Assembly: GCA_937890045.1 (NCBI GenBank)
Contig: CALBXV010000240.1
Location: 1 to 32,624, forward strand
DNA length: 32,624 nt
Direction: 5' to 3'
Source of the DNA: an uncultured archaeon
GTDB lineage: Archaea; Thermoproteota; Nitrososphaeria; Nitrososphaerales; CALBXV01
In this document: piece after piece, positions 1-6,991 of the stretch
Layout of the letters: each line of letters opens with the position of its first letter
How positions within the stretch are numbered: position 1 is the first letter of the stretch
Notes under the pieces: generated by a model
Database searches by the model: none
Told to the model about the DNA's origin: nothing
Seen by the model: only the letters and a program-made list of their open reading frames with translations
Program-made: the position numbers and the translations under genes

Positions 1-393
1 GTCTAATGTTAGAGTTACGTCACCACCAGAACCACCCCCACTTAAACCAGTTCCTGCTTCTACCCCTGTAATGTCACCTATGTTGGCAGTCGCACCATTT
101 GCGACATTCAATGCAGATTGCATCTCAGCTTGAGTGAGTGACTTAAAGTTTTTCTGTGCCTCATCATCAATTTGCATGAACTCACCATCTTGAGGTGAAT
201 CCACTGCCGTCCATGCACCCAAATCACCAGCCGATAGTGTTTGTTTTGACATGGATGTGATAACACCATCAGTTACATTGATTTGGTCAATGTGTTCATC
301 TGCTGCGCAATCTATATCAGTATCAATTCCTATTATTCCATTAACATCAGTCCCAATATTGGCTTCAGTTAGGATTTTCTTCCATGTTGCCAT
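1..393 (-). CDS. Tail-fibre/structural protein, N-terminal part
   Basis: The gene starts at 393 on the minus strand and runs off the left edge, so only 131 residues are visible. A good ribosome site (AGGAG) lies upstream of the start. The protein opens with MATWKKILTEANIGTD and has the motif GTGLSGGGSGGDVTL near the visible end. Starts of this kind and GTGLSGGG-type repeats are common in phage tail fibres and other virion surface proteins. No enzymatic motif is seen. The exact role (fibre, fibre-associated or other virion protein) cannot be decided without the missing C-terminus. Confidence 0.6.
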   Translation of the reverse strand, partial: MATWKKILTEANIGTDVNGIIGIDTDIDCAADEHIDQINVTDGVITSMSKQTLSAGDLGAWTAVDSPQDGEFMQIDDEAQKNFKSLTQAEMQSALNVANGATANIGDITGVEAGTGLSGGGSGGDVTLTLD

Positions 394-468
394 TTTTTAA
401 ATTCTCCTAATTAATTAGTTTTATAAACATTAGTATCTATGTACTTAGTAAGATATCTTTTCTAGAAT

Positions 469-478
469 AGTTATGTCA
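469..478 (-). promoter_or_regulatory. TGACRTAWCT motif, copy 1
   Basis: TGACATAACT read on the minus strand, about 75 bases before the fibre-protein start. A TATCTT hexamer lies 17 bases further on, so this copy could also serve as an ordinary -35/-10 pair. It is one of seven copies, six of them ahead of minus-strand genes; see the finding. Confidence 0.45.
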
Positions 479-491
479 CAGTACTTTACAT

Positions 492-516
492 AAAGGGCTC
501 TTAATAAGAGCCCTTT
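492..516 (-). terminator. Hairpin terminator after the holin-like gene
   Basis: An 11-bp perfect stem, AAAGGGCTCTT with AAGAGCCCTTT, closes a three-base loop and has short T runs on both sides. It lies 29 bases beyond the stop of the minus-strand gene at 545-700 and just before the promoter-like motif of the fibre gene. It would therefore insulate the two units and may work in both directions. Confidence 0.7.
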
Positions 517-544
517 TGTGCTTCGATATTATAGATCTATCTTA

Positions 545-700
545 TTATTTGATAGCATCTCGAACACCGTATATTCCGAGAGCTCCCGCGAGGGTAAAAA
601 CTACTTCAGGAATAGCTACGCCAAGTGCTTCGGCGACACCTGCTACTCCAAGAAAGACAGCTCCCCATACAGCTTTGCTCGTATACCATGTTTTACTCAT
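545..700 (-). CDS. Holin-like small membrane protein
   Basis: A 51-residue ORF that starts at 700 with a clear AGGAG site. It begins MSKTWYTSKAVWGAVFLG and is hydrophobic along most of its length, with two possible membrane segments (about residues 11-25 and 28-45) and a short charged end GVRDAIK. The W-x-SK-x-VWGA start is typical of small phage holins of the SPP1/phi29-like kind, which form the lysis pore. It has its own promoter-like motif (731-740) and a terminator (492-516). No endolysin is visible in the window, so the holin call rests on sequence character alone. Confidence 0.55.
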   Translation of the reverse strand: MSKTWYTSKAVWGAVFLGVAGVAEALGVAIPEVVFTLAGALGIYGVRDAIK

Positions 701-730
701 ATTAGTATTCTCCTATTAATTAGTGTTATA

Positions 731-740
731 AGTTACGTCA
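731..740 (-). promoter_or_regulatory. TGACRTAWCT motif, copy 2
   Basis: TGACGTAACT on the minus strand, 31 bases ahead of the holin-like start. The space to the start is short, so either the leader is very short or the motif is not a classical -35 box. Confidence 0.4.
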
Positions 741-767
741 TTTTTCCAATCTAATGCAACAACTTTC

Positions 768-1445
768 TTAAAGTTTGGTTCCACATGTTGGACAGTAGTT
801 AAATCCCTTTTTAGATCTTCTACCGCAGTCTGAGCAATAGTTTCTAATATCCTTACTCGTTATCTGTTTCTTGAACTCTGGAAGAATCTTGAACTCTATA
901 GTATTATTAGGAAATGCATTAAATGACTCAATGGTTTCTATAAAACTTTGATCAGAGGGGGATCCTTCCTCAATAGTCCCCGTTTCCTTAGTGTTCTCAT
1001 ACGTTACATCATCCGATATGGTAAACTCAGGAAGTTGTGTCATTGTAGTGCTACTTAAAGCTTTATTCCAATGATATCTAACTGAGGGTTCATGAAAAGA
1101 TAAAGAAACTTTGCCGTTCTTTTTTATTTCGTGTCGTTCATGTTGTTCTTCTACTGTATAAGTAGAAAACATAAATTTCTTATTTGATTCTAAAAATCTA
1201 TCTAGGAATAAATGTTCTTTAGCTTTTAGAACTAATCCAGATTTAAAAGACTTACCGTTCAGCTCTATATTAACTAAACATTCAGTATCCCAGGGATTTT
1301 CTAACTCTAGCTCGAATTCTGTTTTATCTTTCATATAAATTATGGAACTTTTCGACGCTAGATTGTACTGCTTCATTCTATTTTTGTTTATAGTAATAAA
1401 AGCTGAGGGAGTTCTTTCATTGGTGGATAAGCTTAGATTTGCCAT
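768..1445 (-). CDS. Zinc-ribbon protein, unknown function
   Basis: 225 residues, start supported by AGGAG about 10 bases upstream. The last 25 residues form a zinc ribbon with two CxxC knuckles (YCSDCGRR and YCPTCGTKL). The first 200 residues look beta-rich with no motif I recognise. Double zinc-ribbon tails are usually nucleic-acid or protein-binding modules. The gene stands alone between the holin-like gene and a 267-base gap with its own promoter-like motif (1553-1562). Confidence 0.75.
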   Translation of the reverse strand: MANLSLSTNERTPSAFITINKNRMKQYNLASKSSIIYMKDKTEFELELENPWDTECLVNIELNGKSFKSGLVLKAKEHLFLDRFLESNKKFMFSTYTVEEQHERHEIKKNGKVSLSFHEPSVRYHWNKALSSTTMTQLPEFTISDDVTYENTKETGTIEEGSPSDQSFIETIESFNAFPNNTIEFKILPEFKKQITSKDIRNYCSDCGRRSKKGFNYCPTCGTKL

Positions 1446-1712
1446 CTTAATAATCTCCTATTAGGTATTATATGCTGTCAACCTTATTTAATTAGCCTTG
1501 CCAATTTCCACAGGATTCTCCTGTAAGATAAACAACACGAGTATTCAAGTACAGTTATGTCACAATAACTAGTATATATAAGAAACTAAGATTATTACTG
1601 CTATTAATCTTCTTAATTATCATTATTAATACTATTGGTTATTATTATACTACTAATAGATACTACATTAATAATAGTAATAAAGTAACTATGTAATATA
1701 GATACATGGTCG
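1446..1712 (-). other. Intergenic leader and AT-rich gap
   Basis: No gene seen. On the minus strand the gap holds, in order, an AT-rich hairpin (AAGATTA with TAATCTT, about 1588-1611) that could end transcription from the thermonuclease gene, the TGACATAACT motif at 1553-1562, and a small hairpin ACAGGA-gaa-TCCTGT near 1510-1524 in the presumed leader of the zinc-ribbon gene. The rest is low-complexity A/T. Confidence 0.5.
1553..1562 (-). promoter_or_regulatory. TGACRTAWCT motif, copy 3
   Basis: TGACATAACT on the minus strand, about 108 bases before the zinc-ribbon gene start at 1445. No good -10 box follows at the usual 17-base spacing. Confidence 0.45.
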
Positions 1713-2051
1713 TTATTCATATTCGTCGGCGTATCCTTCATTAATCATCTGCTGATTAATATTATGTCCGTGTTTATAAATTATTCCTAAACATCTTCCA
1801 TATTTTCCAATTCCACGAGATTCTAAAGTAAAGGCTTCGTCTAAAAGTAATTCCTGTAATCTACTTTTAGCTTCCAAACCTTTTTTCTTTTCTTCTAAAT
1901 CTCTAGTTCTGCTCTTAGGAGCATCTATACCGTATAAACGTACTCTGCGTTTAACCCATGTTTCAAACCCTAGATCAATCATGGTATCTACTGTATCTCC
2001 ATCGACTACTTTAACACATATGGCTCTGTAGTTGTATAGTTTATTCTTCAT
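1713..2051 (-). CDS. Thermonuclease (SNase-like)
   Basis: 112 residues, shorter than secreted staphylococcal nuclease, with no signal peptide, so a cytoplasmic form. The family motifs are present: VVDGDTVD (calcium-site aspartates), RVRLYGIDAP, a glutamate-rich stretch ending KKGLEAK, and GKYGRCLGIIY with the second active-site arginine. SNases cleave RNA and DNA to 3'-phosphate products using Ca2+. Small SNase homologues are frequent in large phages, where they may help degrade host nucleic acid; that role is inferred here. It is read leftward in a cluster with RNase HII and a PD-(D/E)XK nuclease. Confidence 0.85.
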   Translation of the reverse strand: MKNKLYNYRAICVKVVDGDTVDTMIDLGFETWVKRRVRLYGIDAPKSRTRDLEEKKKGLEAKSRLQELLLDEAFTLESRGIGKYGRCLGIIYKHGHNINQQMINEGYADEYE

Positions 2052-2071
2052 ATTTCCTCACAATATAATAA

Positions 2072-2188
2072 TGCGGTCCCTAACAGATTTACCCGTCTTG
2101 GAAGAAAGGAGGAAAAACCAAGGTTTATCGAGTATTGGACGAGAGAAAGGATTAAAACTCGTCCGTAGAGGTTCTGGTTTGGACCGCA
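2072..2188 (+). ncRNA. Predicted three-way-junction RNA with SD-like loops
   Basis: TGCGGTCC (2072-2079) pairs with GGACCGCA (2181-2188). The helix can extend through AACAGA (2082-2087) with TCTGGTT (about 2173-2179), leaving one bulged G. Two hairpins sit inside: CTTGG/CCAAG (2097-2101/2118-2122) with a 16-base loop, and GGACGAG/CTCGTCC (2137-2143/2158-2164) with a 14-base loop. Read on plus, both loops are purine-rich and both carry GAAAGGA, one of them as AAAGGAGG. A perfect TATAAT at 2064-2069 would suit plus-strand transcription. The strand is inferred. Confidence 0.5.
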
Positions 2189-2196
2189 ATTATTTC

Positions 2197-2832
2197 TTAA
2201 TTTTGTATAAATCGTTTCCATGTTGCCCATGATTTTCTAAAGATTGGATAATTACCCTTGCACTCTTTAAGAAACTTTACAGTTCTAGAATCAGCAGGAT
2301 ATCCAGATCCAAATTCAATCTTATATTTTTTCTTAATCTTTATAATCTCTCTATCACGAGTTACTTTCGCTAGAATAGATGCAGCTGCAACCTCTATATA
2401 ATTAAGATCAGCTTTATGTTTTGGTACTAGCTGTACTTTTGAGTTTAGATGAGTTTGCATCTGTTTTTTATACTTTGCAATGTTTACAGAAGGACAGTCT
2501 ATTATTACCCTAGATGGTTTTAGATTTTCTACTATTTCTATAGTCTTCTCAGCTTCCAAAGTATTTAAAGTACTATACTTACCTGTTACTGCTTTATCAA
2601 TAGCTTTTGGTGATATTAAAATTATTTTATATTCTACCTTATCTATAATTTTTTTATAAAGTTCTTCTCGTCTTTTCTTGCTTAAAAGTTTTGAGTCTTT
2701 AACTCCAAGCCTCCTAAATGTAGCTTTGGTAGATTTATTAAATAGTACTCCTGCCAGTACCATAGGTCCTATCAAAGAACCTCGTCCTGCCTCATCTACG
2801 CCACACACTTTTTTATTTTTACTCATTGTCAT
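2197..2832 (-). CDS. rnhB: Ribonuclease HII
   Basis: 211 residues. RNase HII nicks RNA in RNA/DNA hybrids and at single ribonucleotides in DNA. The catalytic motifs are visible: GVDEAGRG near the N-terminus (the DE pair), VIIDCP (third acid), KHKADLNYIEVAAASILAKV (fourth acid, conserved helix), FGSGYPAD and the end motif RKSWATW. Details such as KHKAD, SGYPAD and a short C-terminus look closer to the archaeal/eukaryotic type than to bacterial RnhB. The first ATG (2832) is used; a second lies at 2826 and neither has a strong ribosome site. Likely role: removing primers or R-loops during phage replication. Confidence 0.9.
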   Translation of the reverse strand: MTMSKNKKVCGVDEAGRGSLIGPMVLAGVLFNKSTKATFRRLGVKDSKLLSKKRREELYKKIIDKVEYKIILISPKAIDKAVTGKYSTLNTLEAEKTIEIVENLKPSRVIIDCPSVNIAKYKKQMQTHLNSKVQLVPKHKADLNYIEVAAASILAKVTRDREIIKIKKKYKIEFGSGYPADSRTVKFLKECKGNYPIFRKSWATWKRFIQN

Positions 2833-2841
2833 ATTATTCTT

Positions 2842-3144
2842 TTATAATAAATGTATAAATATTTTTAATTTTATATCACTCTGTTTTACTACTGGGGCTA
2901 AAACTCCTAAGTGCTGTACTAGGTGTATACGCTTCATTCTTGTTGTAGAGCTGTCATCAGCAGAATCGCGGCGATCATCTTTTCGGTAAGGAAGATCTTC
3001 TGAGTCAAGATAGTCATAAAAGGATGATAGAAACATATCAGGAACAGTATAATATGTCGTATCCTCCTTCTCTAAAATATCTAGAATATACTCAGCAAGA
3101 GTATCGGGAGTATATTTAAACTTATAAGGTTGCTGCTCTTTCAA
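2842..3144 (-). CDS. Hypothetical protein
   Basis: 100 residues, not recognised. It is acidic in the first two thirds and basic/hydrophobic at the end. It begins inside the end of the J-domain gene (23-base overlap), which suggests translational coupling, and ends nine bases before the RNase HII start. Confidence 0.55.
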   Translation of the reverse strand: MKEQQPYKFKYTPDTLAEYILDILEKEDTTYYTVPDMFLSSFYDYLDSEDLPYRKDDRRDSADDSSTTRMKRIHLVQHLGVLAPVVKQSDIKLKIFIHLL

Positions 3145-3676
3145 GTTGCTCCTTCACACTTTTTCTTGTTTTATCATCCTTGTTACAGAATTCCCATTTC
3201 CAAGCTAATGTTGTTTTTATCTCCTTAATTCTTTTCTCTAATCCTATAATAGTAATCTCCAAGTACTCGTTTTCAGATTTATTACGTGTCTTCATATCTA
3301 AATCTCCAAGAACCGATACCAACTTTACCCAATCATTATTATCTACAGATGTTCTAGCCTCGGTATAAAGTAAAGAATAAATATTCCTTTTTGATTCTGA
3401 TAGATCCTTAGAAGCTAGTTTATCTGGATGTATTTTCTGAGAAATTCTTTTAAATACACGCTTTACTGCTATCTTAGGAATATCAAAAGTAGGAAGTGCA
3501 GATTTTGTATTTATTCGATTTTTAGAACTAAGTCCATCATTGGTGAAATGGCCAAATTCCTCTGTAAAAGCAATACAAGATTTTTGAAATATTACAAAAG
3601 TTTCTTCTAGTTCTGCTCGTAAATAACTAACTTGCTTTTGTAATTTCTTCTGCGTTAATTTTTCTAGATTCTCCAT
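3122..3676 (-). CDS. J-domain (DnaJ-like) protein
   Basis: 184 residues. An N-terminal coiled-coil-like part (about 1-45) is followed by a J-domain-like helix pair at about 66-128 with the diagnostic HPD tripeptide (residues 83-85) in RISQKIHPDKLA. The HPD motif is what J-proteins use to stimulate the ATPase of Hsp70 (DnaK). A C-terminal helical part follows. There is no Gly/Phe region, zinc-finger or substrate barrel, so it is a minimal J-protein. It may recruit host DnaK to phage replication or assembly complexes; that is inference. It overlaps the next gene downstream. Confidence 0.7.
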   Translation of the reverse strand: MENLEKLTQKKLQKQVSYLRAELEETFVIFQKSCIAFTEEFGHFTNDGLSSKNRINTKSALPTFDIPKIAVKRVFKRISQKIHPDKLASKDLSESKRNIYSLLYTEARTSVDNNDWVKLVSVLGDLDMKTRNKSENEYLEITIIGLEKRIKEIKTTLAWKWEFCNKDDKTRKSVKEQLERAATL

Positions 3677-3703
3677 TTCTTTTAATTAACATATATCTAA
3701 AAT

Positions 3704-4396
3704 TTATTCTAACATCTTCTGTAGAGTTTCCTTCATATAAGGACATACCATAGAGTCTGCTCCACTATCAGTAAGATGAATTAAATATTGATTTTTAATT
3801 GTAAGATCATAATAGTTTTCTAATATATATCTATATAGGGATAACTGAAGAGAGTAGTGATTAAAATTACAATCTTCTACATTTTCAGTAGCCGAAAGAA
3901 TTCCTGTTTTTCCCTTATAGGATGTTATATTAATCTTTTTATTAGTTTTCCAATCTACTAATGTATATGAGTTGTCTTGTGGATCAAAAATCAGAAGATC
4001 TACCATTCCAGCAATCTTTAGTTCCTTACTGTAAATTATAATCTCAGAAAGTAAGTCACATCTTTCTGGAACACTACTCTCTAACCAGTGTACACCAAAC
4101 TTTCCTGGAATAGTTTCTGGCAAGGTACCTTTTAATACAAAGTGCTCTAACTCAGAATGTATATTAGTTCCCCTGTTAGAAGCCTCTTTCCACTCATTAA
4201 AAAGATCTTCTCTAGTTCTTCCCTTATATTTTGGCATCTTTAACAGCTTAGCTGCAACCTTATACTTATTAAACTTCTCAAAAAACTTATGAATAAAACC
4301 AGTGGAACTTGTGAAGTTAAAATCAGGATCATCTACTAAACTATAAACATGAGTTTTATAATTTAAAGATATATTGGGATCGTTTAATTTATTCAT
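3704..4396 (-). CDS. PD-(D/E)XK exonuclease
   Basis: 230 residues with the motif order of RecB/Cas4-like PD-(D/E)XK nucleases: GTNIHSELE (76-84), GMVDLL (130-135, the D), VDWKTNK (147-153, the D-x-K core) and HYSLQLSLYRYILE (180-193, the conserved Q-x3-Y helix). No iron-sulphur cysteines of true Cas4 are seen. Phage members process DNA ends in recombination or replication, or degrade host DNA. It is the first gene of the leftward nuclease cluster (exonuclease, J-domain, unknown, RNase HII, thermonuclease). Confidence 0.85.
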   Translation of the reverse strand: MNKLNDPNISLNYKTHVYSLVDDPDFNFTSSTGFIHKFFEKFNKYKVAAKLLKMPKYKGRTREDLFNEWKEASNRGTNIHSELEHFVLKGTLPETIPGKFGVHWLESSVPERCDLLSEIIIYSKELKIAGMVDLLIFDPQDNSYTLVDWKTNKKINITSYKGKTGILSATENVEDCNFNHYSLQLSLYRYILENYYDLTIKNQYLIHLTDSGADSMVCPYMKETLQKMLE

Positions 4397-4435
4397 GAAC
4401 TAAATATACTACTTTTTAGATGATATAACCAAGTA

Positions 4436-4561
4436 TTATTTTATATCCCATCCAGCTATACTCCATCCACTATCACATCCACAGAATGCTGTAATAATAA
4501 CTACAGTAATGATTATAATCCAACGTAATAAAAACATTGGCATTGTATCATACTTACTCAT
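4436..4561 (-). CDS. Small membrane or lipoprotein peptide
   Basis: 41 residues, start at 4561 with a strong GAGGAG site. A hydrophobic helix (LLRWIIIITVVIITAF) is followed by CGC, which could be a loose lipobox, then a short tail SGWSIAGWDIK. It lies 27 bases downstream of a TGACATATCT motif. It could be a small lysis-related lipoprotein, but it is shorter than known outer spanins, so no function is assigned. Confidence 0.6.
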   Translation of the reverse strand: MSKYDTMPMFLLRWIIIITVVIITAFCGCDSGWSIAGWDIK

Positions 4562-4588
4562 GACTACTCCTCTATTATTTCTAATAAA

Positions 4589-4598
4589 GATATGTCAC
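4589..4598 (-). promoter_or_regulatory. TGACRTAWCT motif, copy 4
   Basis: TGACATATCT on the minus strand, 27 bases before the start of the small membrane peptide at 4561. Confidence 0.4.
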
Positions 4599-4610
4599 TA
4601 TATAACGAAA

Positions 4611-4631
4611 GTGGTCGAAAAAATCGACCAC
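4611..4631 (-). terminator. Possible terminator hairpin
   Basis: Perfect 8-bp stem GTGGTCGA/TCGACCAC with a five-base A loop, between two small minus-strand genes and just ahead of motif copy 4. Only a TTTCG tail follows on the minus strand, so it is at best a weak intrinsic terminator. Confidence 0.45.
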
Positions 4632-4660
4632 AAGGAGGTATTGGGGTGGGATAATAGGTC

Positions 4661-4750
4661 TTATGTATTCTTATAAAATGCAACCAATATGCAAATTATG
4701 AATACAAGAGACATTAACTCCATGAAATGAAGTTGTAGCCATTCTAACAT
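4661..4750 (-). CDS. 29-residue membrane peptide
   Basis: Begins MLEWLQLHFMELMSLV and continues as one hydrophobic helix to YKNT. The start at 4750 has a GGAG site at good spacing. The gene lies about 70 bases downstream of motif copy 5. It is very short, but the ribosome site, the promoter-like motif and the membrane character together support it. Confidence 0.5.
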   Translation of the reverse strand: MLEWLQLHFMELMSLVFIICILVAFYKNT

Positions 4751-4820
4751 AATACTTCTCCAAGATTTAGTTATGGTAAACATCTTTCGATCTCGTCGTA
4801 GTGTCTTGCTATTACACTGG

Positions 4821-4830
4821 AGTTATGTCA
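4821..4830 (-). promoter_or_regulatory. TGACRTAWCT motif, copy 5
   Basis: TGACATAACT on the minus strand, 70 bases before the 29-residue membrane peptide. Confidence 0.45.
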
Positions 4831-4883
4831 TTCTGGATATAAAGATTGGATGATTGTCCCAAAGGAACAATATAGGAGGACTT

Positions 4884-5072
4884 CTAAATGCCTAATAATT
4901 CTCTAATTTTATCATAGTGTTTTGCACCTATCGATAAACAACAAAAGAAAATTATAACTCGTATATTTTCTATAGGCACATACTTGGTCAAATTTATAGC
5001 TATAAGAATACTGGCTATTAGCAGCGAAGTAACGCGTACTTTCTTCGATATAATTATAGAGTCATTCATCAT
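4884..5072 (-). CDS. Two-helix membrane protein
   Basis: 62 residues with hydrophobic segments at about 15-32 and 37-50 and a charged C-terminus (KHYDKIRELLGI). The size and two-helix shape fit class II holins, but no family is recognised. ATG at 5072 and 5069 are both possible, and no ribosome site is visible. The TGACATATCT motif ends only three bases before the first ATG, so if that motif is a promoter the message would be leaderless or start elsewhere. Confidence 0.5.
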   Translation of the reverse strand: MMNDSIIISKKVRVTSLLIASILIAINLTKYVPIENIRVIIFFCCLSIGAKHYDKIRELLGI

Positions 5073-5317
5073 TTTAGATATGTCATATGCGTACCTAAAT
5101 TAATTATTTTTTATATATACTAATGAAGGTATCTGGAGGCGCGTATATATGCTGAGCGGGAGCCCCCCCCCCTTATTAGGGACGCAAAGCGGGCGGTTGG
5201 ATTCTGGAAACAAGAGCGCATAATAATTAATATATTGTATACATATACATTTGCAAGTTTCGAGCCCCCGGTGGGCTTGATGTTAATCCCAAAACAACAA
5301 AAGAAAAGGAGTTCAAT
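5073..5317. other. Strand-switch region with poly-C run
   Basis: Genes to the left read leftward and genes to the right read rightward, so divergent promoters are expected here. It holds motif copy 6 (5076-5085), a run of ten C at 5163-5172, AT-rich stretches near 5100-5120 and 5222-5252, and a hairpin AGCCC-ccggt-GGGCT (about 5264-5278) ahead of the first rightward gene. No ORF is seen. A replication origin is possible but not shown. Confidence 0.5.
5076..5085 (-). promoter_or_regulatory. TGACRTAWCT motif, copy 6
   Basis: TGACATATCT on the minus strand, directly beside the start of the two-helix membrane protein. Confidence 0.35.
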
Positions 5318-5722
5318 ATGATTGAATTCATGAATGGTCCCATATGGGGCTGGATAGTAGTCTCTATAATGACTCTAGGTCTTATAGGTGCTACTGTCTG
5401 CATCGTGATGGTACATCTCGATATAAGAAAAGAAAAGAAAAAGAACATGAAAAAGACCATGGTAAAGAGAGTAATAACCTACCTTAGTAAAGCACGCTTC
5501 GAGTCATGGACCGAATGGTTCATTAGGATCTTTACTGGTTTGCATTGGTTTGCTAGGGTATACGACGGCAACCGTGACGGTATACAACACCTACTGTTCG
5601 TGATGTGGTTTCGCTATTGCTTATTCAGCGTAGCATACACCCTATCCGATACTCCTGAGAGAGAAATATCAGGTATTAGGTTGGTAAGCTGTTCACGGCG
5701 CGAACACACTAGAGCTAGCTAA
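5318..5722 (+). CDS. Small membrane protein with basic tail
   Basis: 134 residues. One clear membrane helix lies at about 10-34 (WGWIVVSIMTLGLIGATVCI), followed by a very basic stretch (RKEKKKNMKKTMVKR) and a mixed C-terminal half. AAAGGAG stands upstream of the ATG. It is the first rightward gene after the strand switch. No family recognised; the basic segment fits the inside-positive rule, with the C-terminus in the cytoplasm. Confidence 0.6.
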   Translation: MIEFMNGPIWGWIVVSIMTLGLIGATVCIVMVHLDIRKEKKKNMKKTMVKRVITYLSKARFESWTEWFIRIFTGLHWFARVYDGNRDGIQHLLFVMWFRYCLFSVAYTLSDTPEREISGIRLVSCSRREHTRAS

Positions 5723-5755
5723 CATACTAGACTAGTACATAAGCTCCACTCTAAC

Positions 5756-5792
5756 AGGTGAGAAAACATAGACACTCACATAAAATAAGAAA
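5756..5792 (+). repeat. 37-nt leader repeat, copy 1
   Basis: Identical over 37 bases to 7159-7195 and similar to 8087-8124. It contains GTGAG and CTCAC separated by 12 bases, which can form a hairpin, then an A-rich segment. All three copies lie within about 8-13 bases of a minihelix element, apart from copy 2 where minihelix E2 starts 12 bases on. It may be a promoter or an RNA-level signal. Confidence 0.75.
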
Positions 5793-5799
5793 CGGAGCA

Positions 5800-5831
5800 G
5801 GCTATTCAAGGTTCGAATCCTTGGGTAGCCA
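5800..5831 (+). ncRNA. tRNA minihelix-like element E1
   Basis: GGCTATT (5800-5806) pairs with GGTAGCC (5824-5830). Directly inside is a canonical T-arm: CAAGG, loop TTCGAAT, CCTTG. A single A follows, like a discriminator base. This is exactly the acceptor stem (7 bp) plus T-arm (5 bp) of a tRNA with D and anticodon arms absent. GGCTACT at 5864-5870 can pair with the same 3' strand at least as well, across a hairpin at 5833-5859, so two folds are possible. It sits in the leader of the gene at 5912. Confidence 0.6.
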
Positions 5832-5911
5832 CTATTATGAGCGACGAAAGCTCTTAATAACCTGGCTACTGGGTGGCAGTAGTATTAACACAAAACAAAA
5901 GGAGAATAATC

Positions 5912-6667
5912 ATGGATTATTCCGCACTAGTAACACTGATAGCCCTACTTATAGCAGGGCCAGTGGTAGTAAGTATGCTAGTCAGACTGACCGACGGGTT
6001 AACCGTTAGTTGGTTAGTCTTCTCTAGTATGCTACTGGTTGGTACATGGGTTGTTATGGGCCCTCTTACTATCCAGATGTTCCAAGAGTCACACACCTAT
6101 ATGGGAAGCTTTCTGGCTTTCATAGTAGTAGGTGGTACCCTATTATGGGGCTACATGTGGCTAAGAGCAGTAAAAGCGATCTTCGATGCATTGGATACAA
6201 AGTTAGGTTATCCGATCTCTAGGATCCAACACACCAAGAAGAAAACAATGGAGCTATACAACCTTATACGTAGTAAGGATAGTAGAGCACCGTTTGATTC
6301 TTGTCCCATGTGTTCAGTGACCTATACTGCTAACCAATCGGAGAAACCGGTATTGCTGGATCATCTTCTGGTTCAAGCAAAAGGTATGGGAAAGCGCTAT
6401 GATGGGACTCAGGGAGAATGGCTAAACCATGTCTGGGAAGAGAAACTGGACAGAGTTGAAGTATGTTATAACTGTGCTACACAAGTTGTGCATACTTTGA
6501 TGGATGAAGTGTATCGTACAAATCATCCTGAGTTTTCTCAGAATGAAAGGCTAGCTGCATATTCCAATGCTGTTAGAAAGGCCACAGTCATAGCCTTAAT
6601 CAATAAGTTCAAGGAAGAGTGGAATGACTGGCCAAAACCCTACAGTTACACAGAAAACCGTAACTAG
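5912..6667 (+). CDS. Membrane protein with cysteine knuckles
   Basis: 251 residues from the ATG with the AAAAGGAGAA site. Three hydrophobic segments (about 5-27, 33-53, 62-86) form the N-terminal third. The soluble C-terminal part has CPMC (near 130) and CYNC (near 190), a pair of CxxC knuckles that could bind zinc. Unknown function. Its leader carries the 37-nt repeat and minihelix E1. Confidence 0.65.
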   Translation: MDYSALVTLIALLIAGPVVVSMLVRLTDGLTVSWLVFSSMLLVGTWVVMGPLTIQMFQESHTYMGSFLAFIVVGGTLLWGYMWLRAVKAIFDALDTKLGYPISRIQHTKKKTMELYNLIRSKDSRAPFDSCPMCSVTYTANQSEKPVLLDHLLVQAKGMGKRYDGTQGEWLNHVWEEKLDRVEVCYNCATQVVHTLMDEVYRTNHPEFSQNERLAAYSNAVRKATVIALINKFKEEWNDWPKPYSYTENRN

Positions 6668-6676
6668 GAGAACAAC

Positions 6677-6991
6677 ATGAAAACAACAACCATGACGATG
6701 ATGCTGCTCATACTAGCGTTGTTTGTTGGTTGTGAAGCACCGTCTACGCATGAATGGCAAGCAGAGAAAGCTGTCAAAGATGGCTTTCCTACTGCTTGTC
6801 AGAGAGACACTAACCAAGACGGTTGGTGGACTCTCGCAGAGGGCGTAGACTGTCCTATCTGTAAAGCTGCAATCTTAAAGTACCGCAGCAAACTAGAAAC
6901 TACAGATAAGTACTTCCACGGGTCTGACTTGACCCCGGAAGACACTGAAGTGCTTCCAATAACGACAGATGAAGCTAAAAAGCAACTCTAA
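6677..6991 (+). CDS. Lipoprotein with EF-hand-like loop
   Basis: 104 residues. A signal peptide with lipobox (LALFVGC, Cys at about 19) predicts a lipoprotein. DTNQDGWWTLAEG matches the calcium-binding EF-hand/dockerin loop pattern D-x-N-x-D-G-x5-E. CPIC follows nearby. Phage lipoproteins are often lysis (spanin) or superinfection-exclusion proteins; neither can be shown here. It is nine bases downstream of the membrane gene and probably co-transcribed with it. Confidence 0.65.
   Translation: MKTTTMTMMLLILALFVGCEAPSTHEWQAEKAVKDGFPTACQRDTNQDGWWTLAEGVDCPICKAAILKYRSKLETTDKYFHGSDLTPEDTEVLPITTDEAKKQL

Noticed and set aside
2048..2230. 60-codon minus-strand frame
   Set aside because: It reads through the three-way-junction RNA and overlaps the RNase HII end; no ribosome site.
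5758..6009. 83-codon plus-strand frame
   Set aside because: It crosses the 37-nt repeat and minihelix E1 and overlaps the better membrane-protein gene at 5912.
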